A stretch of 64,000 nucleotides of DNA from JAFDBW01 sp963825575 (GTDB taxonomy: Bacteria > Desulfobacterota > Desulfuromonadia > Desulfuromonadales > BM103). The stretch is from assembly GCA_963825575.1 (NCBI GenBank), contig CAWGUB010000013.1, positions 1 through 64,000 on the forward strand, read 5' to 3'. The stretch's first letter is position 1; every line of letters starts with the position of its first letter. Below, one piece after another: positions 24,390 to 33,389 of the stretch. Under the pieces are notes generated by a model. The model was not told the origin of the DNA. It was given only the letters and a program-made list of their open reading frames with translations, and did no database searches. The position numbers were made by a program, and so were the translations under genes.

Positions 24390-25154
24390 ATGAAACCAGT
24401 TAGCTATTCAATTCTGCTTGCCTTGATCCTCTTGTTGACCGCCTGCGGGGCACCGAAACCGACCTACCGTGTCAAAGTTTTCGATACACCGTCACAACCG
24501 GATCTGCATCCGACGCAAAAGCCCTATGCAGTCAACGGAGAGCATTACCAGCCGATCCCTGACGCTGCCGGTTTCAACCAGGAAGGGATTGCAAGCTGGT
24601 ATGGCAAGGATTTTCACGGCCGCAAAACCAGCAACGGTGAAACTTATGACATGTACGCGATGACAGCAGCTCATAAGACCCTGCCGATGAATGTTTATCT
24701 TCAGGTCACCAACCTGAGCAACGGCCAGACAGCCGTTGTCCGTGTCAATGACCGTGGGCCTTTTGTCAGGAGCCGGATTATTGACCTGTCATACTCTGCC
24801 GCAAAACAGCTTGGGGTGGTTGGGCCCGGGACTGCGCCGGTACGCATCGAAGCCCTGGGTTACCAGGAATCGGCCAAAGCAGGGGAAGTTGCCAGCTATC
24901 GACGGCCCGACAGCTATGATGTTGGCCCATTCATGATCCAGGTCGGGGCGTTTACGGTCAAGGACAACGCTTATCGCCTGACGGAAAAGCTGGAACAACA
25001 GTATGGAGATTCCGCTGTTGCTGAAGCTTGGGTGGGCGGGCAGAAATTTTACCGGGTTCGGGTCGGCCTTTACGATAATATGGCCCTTGCGACGGAGGCC
25101 CTCCTGCGCATCGAAGCTAATGGCTTCCCCAGCAGTTTTATCGTAGCCAGGTAA
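24390..25154 (+). CDS. rlpA: RlpA-like septal ring lytic transglycosylase, lipoprotein with SPOR domain
   Basis: RlpA cleaves denuded glycan strands at the division septum in several proteobacteria. The 254-residue protein begins with a lipoprotein signal ending in LLTAC (Cys about 20). The double-psi beta-barrel domain (about 70-165) has GIASWYGKDFHGRKTSNGE and VRVNDRGPF, with the catalytic-type acidic residues. A C-terminal SPOR domain (about 185-254, FMIQVGAFTVKDNA) binds denuded septal peptidoglycan. ATG 24390 was selected because the signal peptide begins there; the frame opens earlier, at 24357, but without a suitable site. Confidence 0.92.
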   Translation: MKPVSYSILLALILLLTACGAPKPTYRVKVFDTPSQPDLHPTQKPYAVNGEHYQPIPDAAGFNQEGIASWYGKDFHGRKTSNGETYDMYAMTAAHKTLPMNVYLQVTNLSNGQTAVVRVNDRGPFVRSRIIDLSYSAAKQLGVVGPGTAPVRIEALGYQESAKAGEVASYRRPDSYDVGPFMIQVGAFTVKDNAYRLTEKLEQQYGDSAVAEAWVGGQKFYRVRVGLYDNMALATEALLRIEANGFPSSFIVAR

Positions 25155-25207
25155 AGATCACTTAAACCTGCCTTAGCTTTGCGGCAGATCATTTCGGGTT
25201 ATTAGCC

Positions 25208-25540
25208 ATGAATAAGAAAAAATCAGTTTTTCGCATATTTTTCAGCAGCCAGGGTAAAGGTTATGAAATCTACGCCCGCAAGGTCAATCAAAGCGATATC
25301 TATGGTTTTGTCGAAGTCGAAGAGATTGTTTTCGGGGAAAAGTCAGCTATTGTAGTCGATCCCAACGAGGAGGCCCTGAAAAACGAGTTCGCCAGCGTCA
25401 AGCGTCTCATGATCCCGTACCATTCGATCAGTCGCATTGACGAAGTTGAAAAAGAGGGACAGGCGAAAATTGTTGCCTTGTCAACCTCAAGTACTGTAGA
25501 AAAAATCCTGCCGGTGCCGCCCTTTAAACGTGAAGAATGA
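25208..25540 (+). CDS. DUF1820 family protein
   Basis: The 110-residue cytoplasmic protein matches the DUF1820 pattern: FRIFFSSQGKGYEIYAR, SDIYGFVEVEEIVFGE, VDPNEEALKNEF and SRIDEVEKEG. The function is unknown; family members are conserved in proteobacteria and occur as single-domain proteins. ATG 25208 is preceded by a weak site. The following kinase frame overlaps or abuts its end, which suggests cotranscription. Confidence 0.85.
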   Translation: MNKKKSVFRIFFSSQGKGYEIYARKVNQSDIYGFVEVEEIVFGEKSAIVVDPNEEALKNEFASVKRLMIPYHSISRIDEVEKEGQAKIVALSTSSTVEKILPVPPFKREE

Positions 25541-25583
25541 TCTGCTTTTGAACCCCAGGCAGGATGTAACCAAAAAAGTGTCA

Positions 25584-27047
25584 ATGAATCAGCTACCTAC
25601 AGAAAAAATCAACGAGATTATCTCGCTTTCACCGGTAATTATTTACTCCTGCAAGGCGACCGGGGATTTTGGCGCAACGTTTGTCAGCGGCAATATCACC
25701 TCTCTTTTGGGTTATTCCATTGAGGAATGTCTCGAGAACCCGAATTTCTGGCGCGACAACATCCACCCCGATGATGTTGAAGGCGTGTTTGCTGTATATG
25801 ACATTTTTTTTAAGCAGGGCCATCATGTCCATGAATACCGCTTTCGGAAAAAAGACGGCGGCTACTTGTGGGTCCTTGATCAGCTGCGCCTGATTCGCGA
25901 TGCGGACGGCAAGCCACTGGAAATCATCGGGTCCTGGCTGGATATTACCGATCGCAAAGAAACCGAAGAGGCCCTGCACAAAAGCTTAAACCTGTTTCGC
26001 GAATTCTTTGTGGCCAATCCTGTGGGAACCATTATCTCAACTCCGTCCGGTCAGGTACTGGAGGTCAATCCGGCATTTATTGAGGCCTCAGGATATTCTG
26101 CTGATGAGGTTGTCGGCCGCACGTCTCAGGAGCTTGGCTTCTGGCGGAACCTTGAAGATCGTGAACGTATGGTGTCTGCGATCAGTCAACATGGCTTTAT
26201 CGATCATCTGGAAAGCGTTTTTTTCGGCAAAAACGGAAAAGAGATGACGTGCCTGGTTTCGAGCAGAGCCATCGAGTACGAAGGCGAAGTGAGAATTCTC
26301 AATATTGTCATCGATGTAACGGACCAAAGGCGCGCTGAAGAGGCTATGCGGAAGCTTGACAAAGCCAAAAGCGATTTTATTTCAACCGCTGCTCATGAAC
26401 TCAGGACACCTCTGATTGCAATTGTCGGCTATTGCGAACTCTTGGAAAATGCTGACGTGATGGGGTTCAGCGATGAACAGAGGGGCAGTTACCTGTCGAT
26501 CATACAGAGCAACGCGGACATCCTTAACCGGCTTATCGATGATTTGCTCGACCTCGGTCGTATCCAGGTCGGCCGTTCCCTTGGTGTTCTGCCGAAAGAG
26601 AATAATCTGCGCGAAATCGTTGACAAGGTTATTGCCTCGTTCAGATTGAAAACCGGTCGTCATGAAATTGTCGTTGAAGGGCGTGATGACTGCCCGCAGA
26701 TAGTCTGGCTCGACGCTGGTCGTATAGCCCAGGTACTGTATAACCTTTTGAACAACGCGATCAAATATTCGCCTGAAGGGGGAATCATCAAGGTGCGACT
26801 GTCGGGTGATACTGACAGGGTTTCTGTGTCAATTGCCGATCGTGGAATCGGTATGACTGTAGTACAGGTTGAACAGATGTTTGAACGTTTCTATCGAGTC
26901 GATCCCGATAGCCTTGAAACGATAGGGCTGGGGTTGGGCATGAGTATCGTCAAGCAGATCATCGACGACCATGGCGGTAATATCTCCGTCTCCAGCCAGC
27001 CTGGTGAAGGGACAACGGTGACATTTGAACTGCCGGTCAAGCCGTAA
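25584..27047 (+). CDS. PAS-domain sensor histidine kinase, soluble
   Basis: The protein (487 residues from this start) has two PAS domains (about 10-125 and 140-255, each followed by a PAC-like segment such as EIIGSWLDITDRKE). A HisKA dimerisation domain follows with the phospho-acceptor H271 in AAHELRTP, then a HATPase domain with LNNAIKYSP, DRGIGM and GLGLGMSIVKQI. There is no membrane segment, so it likely senses a cytoplasmic signal. No partner response regulator is adjacent. The frame is open from a GTG at 25530 that overlaps the DUF1820 gene by 11 nt; neither start has a good site, so the N-terminus is uncertain. Confidence 0.88.
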   Translation: MNQLPTEKINEIISLSPVIIYSCKATGDFGATFVSGNITSLLGYSIEECLENPNFWRDNIHPDDVEGVFAVYDIFFKQGHHVHEYRFRKKDGGYLWVLDQLRLIRDADGKPLEIIGSWLDITDRKETEEALHKSLNLFREFFVANPVGTIISTPSGQVLEVNPAFIEASGYSADEVVGRTSQELGFWRNLEDRERMVSAISQHGFIDHLESVFFGKNGKEMTCLVSSRAIEYEGEVRILNIVIDVTDQRRAEEAMRKLDKAKSDFISTAAHELRTPLIAIVGYCELLENADVMGFSDEQRGSYLSIIQSNADILNRLIDDLLDLGRIQVGRSLGVLPKENNLREIVDKVIASFRLKTGRHEIVVEGRDDCPQIVWLDAGRIAQVLYNLLNNAIKYSPEGGIIKVRLSGDTDRVSVSIADRGIGMTVVQVEQMFERFYRVDPDSLETIGLGLGMSIVKQIIDDHGGNISVSSQPGEGTTVTFELPVKP

Positions 27048-27049
27048 AT

Positions 27050-27847
27050 TTAACCCATACCACGTTTTTTAAGCTCGTCCTGGACGAGCTTTTTTTGTGC
27101 CGGGTTGAGCCGTTTCGAGACAAGCAGGTTGCGGACATCAGGGCTGCGCATCTGCGGCAGGAAGAGTGTAAACCAGACCGGCGGTGTCCTGCGGTTTTTC
27201 AGGATGGCAAGCCTCAGGTTGGGACGCAGTCTCCACTTCGGGTGCCTGGCTATGATCGATATCGTCTCTGCCGATGAATGCGCACCGTTGATAAACTGCA
27301 GGATCGCCACCTCGCGCAGGCGCGGGCTGTTCAGGCAGATCTCCACAAGTCGCACTTCACCCCCCTTGAGGATTTCACCGACGACCGTAGCTGTCGCCCG
27401 ACGTGCGAGCGTCATCTTGTTGCCAAGTTCGGTGGTCGGCAGTCGCTGCAGGATGGCTCGCTCCGCGGCAAATTTCTGGTCCGGTGTGACGCCGGGGATC
27501 ATACAGAGATCGACAAGTTCAAAGAGATGCAGGTGTGGCAGTAGAGCGAGTACGATCGAGCCCGGTGTGTTGGGGTTTTTGACCAGGGCGATTTTCAGGC
27601 GGTGACTGCTCTTGGTGGTTTCGAGCTGGTAGATGACCTTGAGCAGGTCTTCGTCTAGGTCGCGGCGTTTGAGCAGGGCGAGAAGGTGATCTTCGTTCAG
27701 ATGGGGATTCTTCAGCGCCGTCCGGGCAATCTGCATGTCCGGGTCGAGCAGAACCTGGAATAATTCGTCGCCGGTTGCAGTCAGTGCCCTGTGCAGCCGT
27801 TTGCCGATTTCGGCATCAATTCGTCTGGGTCGTGATGTTTCAGCCAT
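27050..27847 (-). CDS. Helical-repeat protein of unknown function
   Basis: The 265-residue soluble protein is almost entirely alpha-helical by composition, with recurring pairs such as ALKNPHLNEDHLLALLKRRDLDEDLL and ALVKNPNTPGSIVLALLPHL. These resemble HEAT/leucine-rich-variant repeats (the ARNP-x-T-P style). No catalytic motif is visible. It lies 31 nt downstream of the first tgt on the same strand and is likely cotranscribed with it. Its last codons overlap an intrinsic terminator that serves the convergent histidine kinase gene. Confidence 0.6.
   Translation of the reverse strand: MAETSRPRRIDAEIGKRLHRALTATGDELFQVLLDPDMQIARTALKNPHLNEDHLLALLKRRDLDEDLLKVIYQLETTKSSHRLKIALVKNPNTPGSIVLALLPHLHLFELVDLCMIPGVTPDQKFAAERAILQRLPTTELGNKMTLARRATATVVGEILKGGEVRLVEICLNSPRLREVAILQFINGAHSSAETISIIARHPKWRLRPNLRLAILKNRRTPPVWFTLFLPQMRSPDVRNLLVSKRLNPAQKKLVQDELKKRGMG
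27071..27097 (+). terminator. Terminator for the histidine kinase gene, inside the convergent gene
   Basis: AAGCTCGTCC and GGACGAGCTT form a hairpin (27071-27091) followed by T residues to 27096. It is 24 nt past the kinase stop and falls within the C-terminal coding sequence of the minus-strand helical-repeat gene (its DELKKRG end). Confidence 0.8.
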
Positions 27848-27878
27848 AGGCTAATTATGCGGGCTGAGAAGAAGATCG

Positions 27879-29003
27879 TCAACGTCCGGGTTGACCGTCG
27901 TCGCGCAAGTATTCGTCGAGGAATGCGGTTTTGAAGTTAGCGAAGTCATTTACTTCAATTGCAGCGCGGGCCCCTGCGACCATATCGAGATAGAAGCGGA
28001 CATTGTGAATGGCCGCGAGAGTCGCCGACAGGACTTCGTTGGCATTGAAGAGGTGATGGAGATAGGCCCTGGTGAAGTTCGCACAGCAATAACAGGTGCA
28101 TGACGGGTCAACCGGGAAAAAGTCGCGACGGTACCGCCGATTGGTTACCCGGATTTTCCCCCTCCGGGTAAAGAGGGTGGCACTGCGGGCATAACGGGTC
28201 GGAATGACGCAGTCGAACATGTCCATGCCGCGTTCAATGCTTTCCAGGATGTCTTCTGGCAGACCGACCCCCATCAGGTATCGTGGCTTGTCTTCCGGCA
28301 GGTAGGGCTCTGTGTAGTCGACGACTTTCTTGAGCAGTTCCAGACCTTCACCGACACTGACGCCGCCAATTGCATAGCCGGGGAAGTCCATTGCCGTGAG
28401 TGCTTCTGCGCACTCGCGTCGCAAGTCGTCGTAAACACTCCCCTGGACAATGCCGAACAGGGCCTGGTCTTCTCGGTTATGAGCCTTGAGACATTCTTCC
28501 GCCCAACGCAGGGTCTTTTTAATCGACTTGTTCGAATAATCATGTGAGGCCGGGTAGGGGATGCATTCGTCAAAGGCCATGATGATGTCGGCACCCAAAA
28601 GATTTTGTATCCCGGTTGCCTCGCGCGGGCCGATAAAGACACGGTCGCCGTTGATCTCATGTTTGAAAAAGACCCCTGTGTCCGTGATCTCTTTTTTCGG
28701 CAGGGAAAAGACCTGGAAGCCCCCGCTGTCGGTCAGGATCGGCTTGGGCCAGTGCATGAACTGGTGCAGCCCCCCCGCCTTTTCCACCAAACTCTCACCA
28801 GGTTTCAAGTGCAGATGGTAGGTGTTGGAGAGAATTATCTGGGCCCCTGCATCGTCAACCTGTGCCGGGGTCATTGCCTTGAGGGCACCATGAGTCCCGA
28901 CCGGCATGAAAATCGGTGTCTCAATAACCCCGTGCGGTGTAGTGACACGACCACGGCGGGCACGGGTTTTCTGGTCTTTGGCGAGCAATTCAAATTGTAA
29001 CAT
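27879..29003 (-). CDS. tgt: tRNA-guanine transglycosylase (first of two paralogues)
   Basis: Tgt exchanges guanine 34 of GUN-anticodon tRNAs for the queuosine precursor preQ1. The 374-residue protein has SGGFQVFSL, the catalytic base region FDECIPYP, the nucleophile motif DMFDCVIPTR, and zinc ligands C-x-C-x2-C (CTCYCC) with a downstream His (AAIHN). The substrate-binding loop reads GGVSVGE where the second copy in this window and E. coli have GGLSVGE. It lies apart from queA, with a helical-repeat gene behind it and a divergent Cas6-family gene in front. It could use another base, serve as a backup, or be the main enzyme. Confidence 0.9.
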   Translation of the reverse strand: MLQFELLAKDQKTRARRGRVTTPHGVIETPIFMPVGTHGALKAMTPAQVDDAGAQIILSNTYHLHLKPGESLVEKAGGLHQFMHWPKPILTDSGGFQVFSLPKKEITDTGVFFKHEINGDRVFIGPREATGIQNLLGADIIMAFDECIPYPASHDYSNKSIKKTLRWAEECLKAHNREDQALFGIVQGSVYDDLRRECAEALTAMDFPGYAIGGVSVGEGLELLKKVVDYTEPYLPEDKPRYLMGVGLPEDILESIERGMDMFDCVIPTRYARSATLFTRRGKIRVTNRRYRRDFFPVDPSCTCYCCANFTRAYLHHLFNANEVLSATLAAIHNVRFYLDMVAGARAAIEVNDFANFKTAFLDEYLRDDGQPGR

Positions 29004-29107
29004 AATGGTGTAAGCTTTATCAGTCGCAGAGGTTGCAGATATGGTGTATATCTGTTGATAATATCGCGGACTCTATCAGAATTGACCAAGGACTACAACA
29101 ATCTGAA

Positions 29108-30067
29108 ATGATCACTGAAAAGAACTTACTCATACCGGATTGGCCGGATGCATTGCAGAAGGTCGATATAGTCAAAGCCCGCTTTGCCCTGGATTTTCTC
29201 TCTCCGTGCACCGTACAGCCAGCTAATTTTATAAAACTGTTCCGCACTCTGCGGCATGCTGGCAGGCAGATGCTTGACTCGACCGATGCCCTCGCAGTAA
29301 GGCAATGGGAAGCCCTTTTCCAGCCTGCCCTGAGTGACGATCCCGTCGCCCGGCGCAAATTCCAGAAACCGGCACCGGCCCTGGTGATGACCATGCCGGT
29401 TGCGCAGAAGACTTTTATTGATATCGGGGACCGGCTTGAATGTGAAGTTCTGTTTATCGGCGCCGGCATACCGTTGATCCACGTGTTTTTGAGCAACTTG
29501 ATTCAACTGGGCAAGCTTGGGATGGTCTTCGATGAGGGTTATTTTGAAGTCACGGAAGTTTATAGCCCGAATAATGGGCAGCCAGAATCTTCTGCCTGGC
29601 GACAGGGTGAGCCACTGGATTCTTTGACATGTACGGTCCAACCCCTGGCCTGGCTGGTCAATCAGGACCGGGTTCCCGATAGACTGACGATATCGTACGA
29701 GACTCCGGTTCGACTGATGGTTGACGGCAGACCACTAAGGAAGCCGCACTTCAGGCAAGTGTTCCCGTTTATGCTGCGACGCGTGACATCCATGCTGTTC
29801 GCTCACTCGGGGATTGAAATTCTCGATGAACCATCCAGTTTGCTCGAAAACGCCAGCAGGCTTGAAGAGTCGGAAACACGCCTGACCTGGACCGACTGGA
29901 GAGCGATTGCCGGTCAACAGGGATTGGTTGTTGGCGGCTTCACGGGCGAAATGGTTCTCTCTGGCCAGGCCATAGAACAAATATACTGGGTCCTGGCTGT
30001 CGCGTCGCTGTTTGGCATCGGCAAGGGCGCGACCTATGGAGCCGGTCGATTCGGACTTTGCCACTGA
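29108..30067 (+). CDS. cas6: Stand-alone Cas6-family (RAMP) protein
   Basis: The roughly 319-residue protein resembles the Cas6 family that matures CRISPR RNA by cutting repeats. The C-terminal domain (about 190-319) has the pattern of PF10040: YETPVRLMVDGRPLRKP, FPFMLRRVTSMLF, WTDWRAIAGQQG, GGFTGEMVLSG, and the Gly-rich RAMP loop GIGKGATYGAGRFG at the end. No CRISPR array and no other cas gene occur in the window. ATG 29108 was preferred to the ATG at 29033; the ribosome site is weak for both. It is divergent from tgt and precedes the zf-TFIIB gene by 66 nt. Catalytic residues could not be assigned by eye. Confidence 0.78.
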   Translation: MITEKNLLIPDWPDALQKVDIVKARFALDFLSPCTVQPANFIKLFRTLRHAGRQMLDSTDALAVRQWEALFQPALSDDPVARRKFQKPAPALVMTMPVAQKTFIDIGDRLECEVLFIGAGIPLIHVFLSNLIQLGKLGMVFDEGYFEVTEVYSPNNGQPESSAWRQGEPLDSLTCTVQPLAWLVNQDRVPDRLTISYETPVRLMVDGRPLRKPHFRQVFPFMLRRVTSMLFAHSGIEILDEPSSLLENASRLEESETRLTWTDWRAIAGQQGLVVGGFTGEMVLSGQAIEQIYWVLAVASLFGIGKGATYGAGRFGLCH

Positions 30068-30133
30068 TTTGTTGCCGGGCTTCAAATGCTTGTTATAATT
30101 GATGAAAACAAGAGGCTTTCCGGAGGTGATGTT

Positions 30134-30448
30134 ATGACGGATGCATGGGAAGAGCGGAAAAAGGCGTTGGAAAATAAATACTTTCACGATCTGGAAAAAG
30201 AACTGATCGAGAAGATCAGACAAGAGACCCAGGAAAAGCTGATTCGTAAATACTGTCTTGGTCGTTGCCCGAAATGCGCCGACAAGATCGAACCGATCAA
30301 TTACAGAGGGGTCCCAATGGACAGATGTGTCAGCTGCGGAGGCGTCTGGATGGGGCCTAATGATTTCAGAATCTTTTCGGAGAAGGATCATCGTACCTGG
30401 TTTGACCGCTGGTTCAAGGAAGAGGCGATCGACAAGGACGGCTCATGA
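30134..30448 (+). CDS. zf-TFIIB domain protein
   Basis: The 104-residue soluble protein has a charged helical N-terminus (about 1-45) and a zinc finger of the zf-TFIIB family: CPKC at about 52-55 and C-x2-C in DRCVSCGGVW (about 70-79). This family is widespread and of unknown function. A near-perfect GGAGGTGAT site at 30122-30130 precedes ATG 30134. It may be cotranscribed with the Cas6-family gene, as no terminator is seen between them. Confidence 0.82.
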   Translation: MTDAWEERKKALENKYFHDLEKELIEKIRQETQEKLIRKYCLGRCPKCADKIEPINYRGVPMDRCVSCGGVWMGPNDFRIFSEKDHRTWFDRWFKEEAIDKDGS

Positions 30449-30603
30449 TGCCGGGACTGCTCTTTGAGATTTGTGCCAGATTTATATGGATGTCACTCTT
30501 ATAAGGTACGTCCTGCGTTGCCAATATAAGGCGTTGTTTAGGCGCTCCGATCGAAATCGCCAAGGTCGCGACAGAGATCAAGGATCACGTCAGGTCCTTT
30601 CCT

Positions 30604-31155
30604 TTACCCTTCTCCAAAAACCTGGGCGCTGAAAACGTAGATCTCAGCATCATCGGCTTTCCAGGCATCCGTCGGCAGCCCTGCCTTGATACATGTCTGT
30701 TTCAGAAAGGCCAGACGGTCCCAGTTGTGTTCCAGGGCAACCTGGGGCAGAAGGACGCCCCGGTAAAAACTCTTTTCGATGTAAATGCCGTGTTTGCCGA
30801 CTTCGATTTCCTCGATGTCCTCTATCTTCTGCAGCGGTGAGAGCACTGAAATCTCGAGGGTGAAGTTGTCCAGGTCGTTTTCCTTGAGAGGGTAAAAACG
30901 GGGATCTTTTGCCGCGGAGGCCTGGGCCATCTGGGCGACTTCCTTGAACAGCGGGAGTTCAGACTGGAAATTGCCGATGCAGCCACGCAATTGTCCATTC
31001 TGCTTGATCGTGACAAAGCAGCCATTGCGCTGGTTCAGGGTTTTTTCTTCTCGGGGCTCAATGTATTCCTGGCCAGTGCGCACGCCTTGAATAATCGCCT
31101 GGCGGGCAATGGCTAGGAGGGCTTTTTGCTCGTGAGCGTTTAACTCTCGGTCCAC
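30604..31155 (-). CDS. AMMECR1-domain protein
   Basis: The 183-residue protein belongs to the AMMECR1 family (AmmeMemoRadiSam protein A). It shows the hallmark LRGCIGNF motif (about 57-64), the N-terminal LLAIARQAI, and DPRFYPLKENDL. Biochemical function is not established. The Memo-like and radical-SAM partners of this system are not adjacent here. The start is GTG at 31155 with a CTGGAGG site upstream. The 155-nt gap after the zf-TFIIB gene is empty. Confidence 0.88.
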   Translation of the reverse strand: MDRELNAHEQKALLAIARQAIIQGVRTGQEYIEPREEKTLNQRNGCFVTIKQNGQLRGCIGNFQSELPLFKEVAQMAQASAAKDPRFYPLKENDLDNFTLEISVLSPLQKIEDIEEIEVGKHGIYIEKSFYRGVLLPQVALEHNWDRLAFLKQTCIKAGLPTDAWKADDAEIYVFSAQVFGEG

Positions 31156-31410
31156 GCTGCCTCCAGGTTTTTCAGGTGAGGATCTGTTCTTATGAAGAAC
31201 GGGCCAATCATAGAGCCCTGAACCAATTTTTTCAAGGTAACAATTACCGGTCAGGGCATTAATTTAGGCAATTAAACCTGCCGCACGCTTTTCCGCGAGA
31301 CAGTTCCATCCCACGAGTGTTCCGGTCCGCAACGAATTCATGGTGCTGTCTTTTTTGTCCTGTATTCACGGGGGCTTGACAAATTGTCCGTTCTAGGCCC
31401 CGGCTTGCGG
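31156..31410. other. Intergenic region between AMMECR1 and typA, no gene seen
   Basis: 255 nt. A TTGACA at about 31377 has no acceptable -10 element and no plus-strand gene to serve. Nothing else was recognised. Confidence 0.4.
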
Positions 31411-33222
31411 CTACTTGAGTTTCTTACTTTCTTTCTTGCGGTCATTTTCGTCAAGCAGACGCTTGCGCAGACGAATCGATTCGGGGGTGACTTCCACCAG
31501 TTCGTCGTTGCCGATGAATTCGAGAGCCTGCTCGAGAGTTAAATCACGTGGCGTGGTCAAGCGGATCGCTTCATCACTCCCGGAGGCGCGCACATTGGTC
31601 AACTTCTTCCCTTTGCATGCATTGACCACAAGATCGTTGTCCTTGGCATGCTGGCCGATAATCATCCCCTCGTAGACGTTGACGCCTGGTCTAACGAAGA
31701 GAGACCCGCGCTCCTGAAGGTTGAAGAGTGAATAGGCGATGGTTTCACCTGCCTCTATCGCGATCAGGACGCCATTTTTACGTCCCGGAATAGACCCTTT
31801 CCAAGGCTCATAACCATGGAAAGTGTGGTTCATGACGCCTGTGCCGCGAGTATCTGTGAGGAATTCGCTGCGGAAACCGATCAATCCGCGCGCGGGGATG
31901 ATGAATTCGAGGCGGTTGAAACCTTCAAGGGCGTTCATGGCGACCATCTCCGCTTTGCGGGTACCAAGTTTTTCAATCACTGTGCCCTGGTGCTCTTCGG
32001 GGACATCAACCACCAGGTACTCCATCGGTTCGCACTGTTCGCCGTTGATCTCGCGACAGATGACTTCCGGTTTGGAGACTGCCAGTTCAAAACCTTCCCG
32101 ACGCATGTTCTCGATCAGAATTGACAGGTGCAGTTCGCCGCGGCCTGAAACCCTGAATGTGTCGGTATTGGCGGTTTCCTCGACGCGCAGGGAGACGTTG
32201 GTGCGCAGCTCCTTGAACAGGCGATCGCGGATGTTGCGTGACGTGACATATTTACCTTCCCGTCCGGCAAAAGGCGACGAGTTGACGATAAAGTTCATGG
32301 CCAGGGTGGGTTCGTCAATCGATATGTAAGGAAGTGATCTGGGGTGTTCGGCGCAAGCCAGGGTTTCGCCGATGCCGATGTTTTCAAAGCCTGCTATGGT
32401 GACGATATCACCTGCGCCGGCTTCAGTCAGTTCAATCTGTTTGAGCCCTTCGTAACCGAGGAGCTTGGTGATGCGTGACTTGGATATTTCACCACTCTTC
32501 TTGATCAGGGCTGCGGTTTCACCGGTTTTTATACGACCAGCGAAGATCTTGCCGGTGGCGATACGGCCCAGGTAATCGTTATAGTCAATGGATGTTACCA
32601 GCATCTGGAACGGTGCGTCCAGGTCGGCGACCGGAGGGGCGACCCGCTCACGGATCATCTCGAAGAGCGGTCCGAGGTTATCTGAGGCATCGCTCAGTTC
32701 GCGCTTGGCAATGCCCTGCTTGGCGCTGGTATAGACAATCGGAAAGTCAAGTTGTTCATCGTCGGCGTTGAGCTCGCAAAACAAGTCGAAAACCATATCG
32801 ACGACCTTTTCCGGGCGTGCCCCGGGGCGGTCGATCTTGTTGATGACGACGATCGGGCGGATGCCCAGATCGAGTGACTTTTTCAGAACGAAGCGGGTCT
32901 GCGGCATCGGACCGTCGAAAGCATCCACCAATAACAGGACAGAGTCGACCATTTTGAGGACACGCTCCACCTCACCACCGAAATCGGCATGACCGGGTGT
33001 GTCGACAATATTGATTTTGATGCCATTGTGGTGAATCGACAGGTTCTTTGACAAGATCGTGATGCCGCGTTCCTTCTCCAGGTCGTTACTGTCCATCACC
33101 CGTTCGGTGATGACCTGGTTGTCGCGAAAGACTCCTGATTGCTTGAGCATGGCATCAACCAGGGTGGTTTTACCGTGGTCGACGTGGGCAATTATGGCAA
33201 TGTTGCGTAGATGTTCAGTCAT
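31411..33222 (-). CDS. typA: Translational GTPase TypA/BipA
   Basis: A ribosome-binding GTPase related to EF-G and LepA, involved in 50S assembly and stress or cold adaptation. The 603-residue protein has G1 AHVDHGKTTL (about 11-20), the switch region RGITIL, G3 DTPGHADFGGEV, and G4 NKIDRPGARP. The BipA-specific C-terminal part includes ARGLIGFRSEFLTDTRGTG. It ends in a basic tail (KKESKKLK). ATG 33222 is the natural start, but the ribosome site is weak. It is divergent from the M48-like lipoprotein gene, with a 167-nt shared upstream region. Confidence 0.96.
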   Translation of the reverse strand: MTEHLRNIAIIAHVDHGKTTLVDAMLKQSGVFRDNQVITERVMDSNDLEKERGITILSKNLSIHHNGIKINIVDTPGHADFGGEVERVLKMVDSVLLLVDAFDGPMPQTRFVLKKSLDLGIRPIVVINKIDRPGARPEKVVDMVFDLFCELNADDEQLDFPIVYTSAKQGIAKRELSDASDNLGPLFEMIRERVAPPVADLDAPFQMLVTSIDYNDYLGRIATGKIFAGRIKTGETAALIKKSGEISKSRITKLLGYEGLKQIELTEAGAGDIVTIAGFENIGIGETLACAEHPRSLPYISIDEPTLAMNFIVNSSPFAGREGKYVTSRNIRDRLFKELRTNVSLRVEETANTDTFRVSGRGELHLSILIENMRREGFELAVSKPEVICREINGEQCEPMEYLVVDVPEEHQGTVIEKLGTRKAEMVAMNALEGFNRLEFIIPARGLIGFRSEFLTDTRGTGVMNHTFHGYEPWKGSIPGRKNGVLIAIEAGETIAYSLFNLQERGSLFVRPGVNVYEGMIIGQHAKDNDLVVNACKGKKLTNVRASGSDEAIRLTTPRDLTLEQALEFIGNDELVEVTPESIRLRKRLLDENDRKKESKKLK

Positions 33223-33389
33223 GGTTTGTTACTTTCTTTATAAATCCTGCAAGGGTTATTATAGTTGGGCGGGACATGATAGTCACTTGTCGTGGAAATG
33301 CAAGCAGCTTTTTCTGCAGATGGCTTGTCTGATCCACGGCTATGGCCTAAGATACACACCCAATAATATCGATCGTACGGATTTAACAG

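Noticed and set aside
29004..30133. CRISPR array near the Cas6-family gene
   Set aside because: No regularly spaced direct repeats were seen within several kb on either side.
31376..31410. TTGACA near the end of typA
   Set aside because: No -10 element at 16-18 nt and no downstream plus-strand gene; likely chance.
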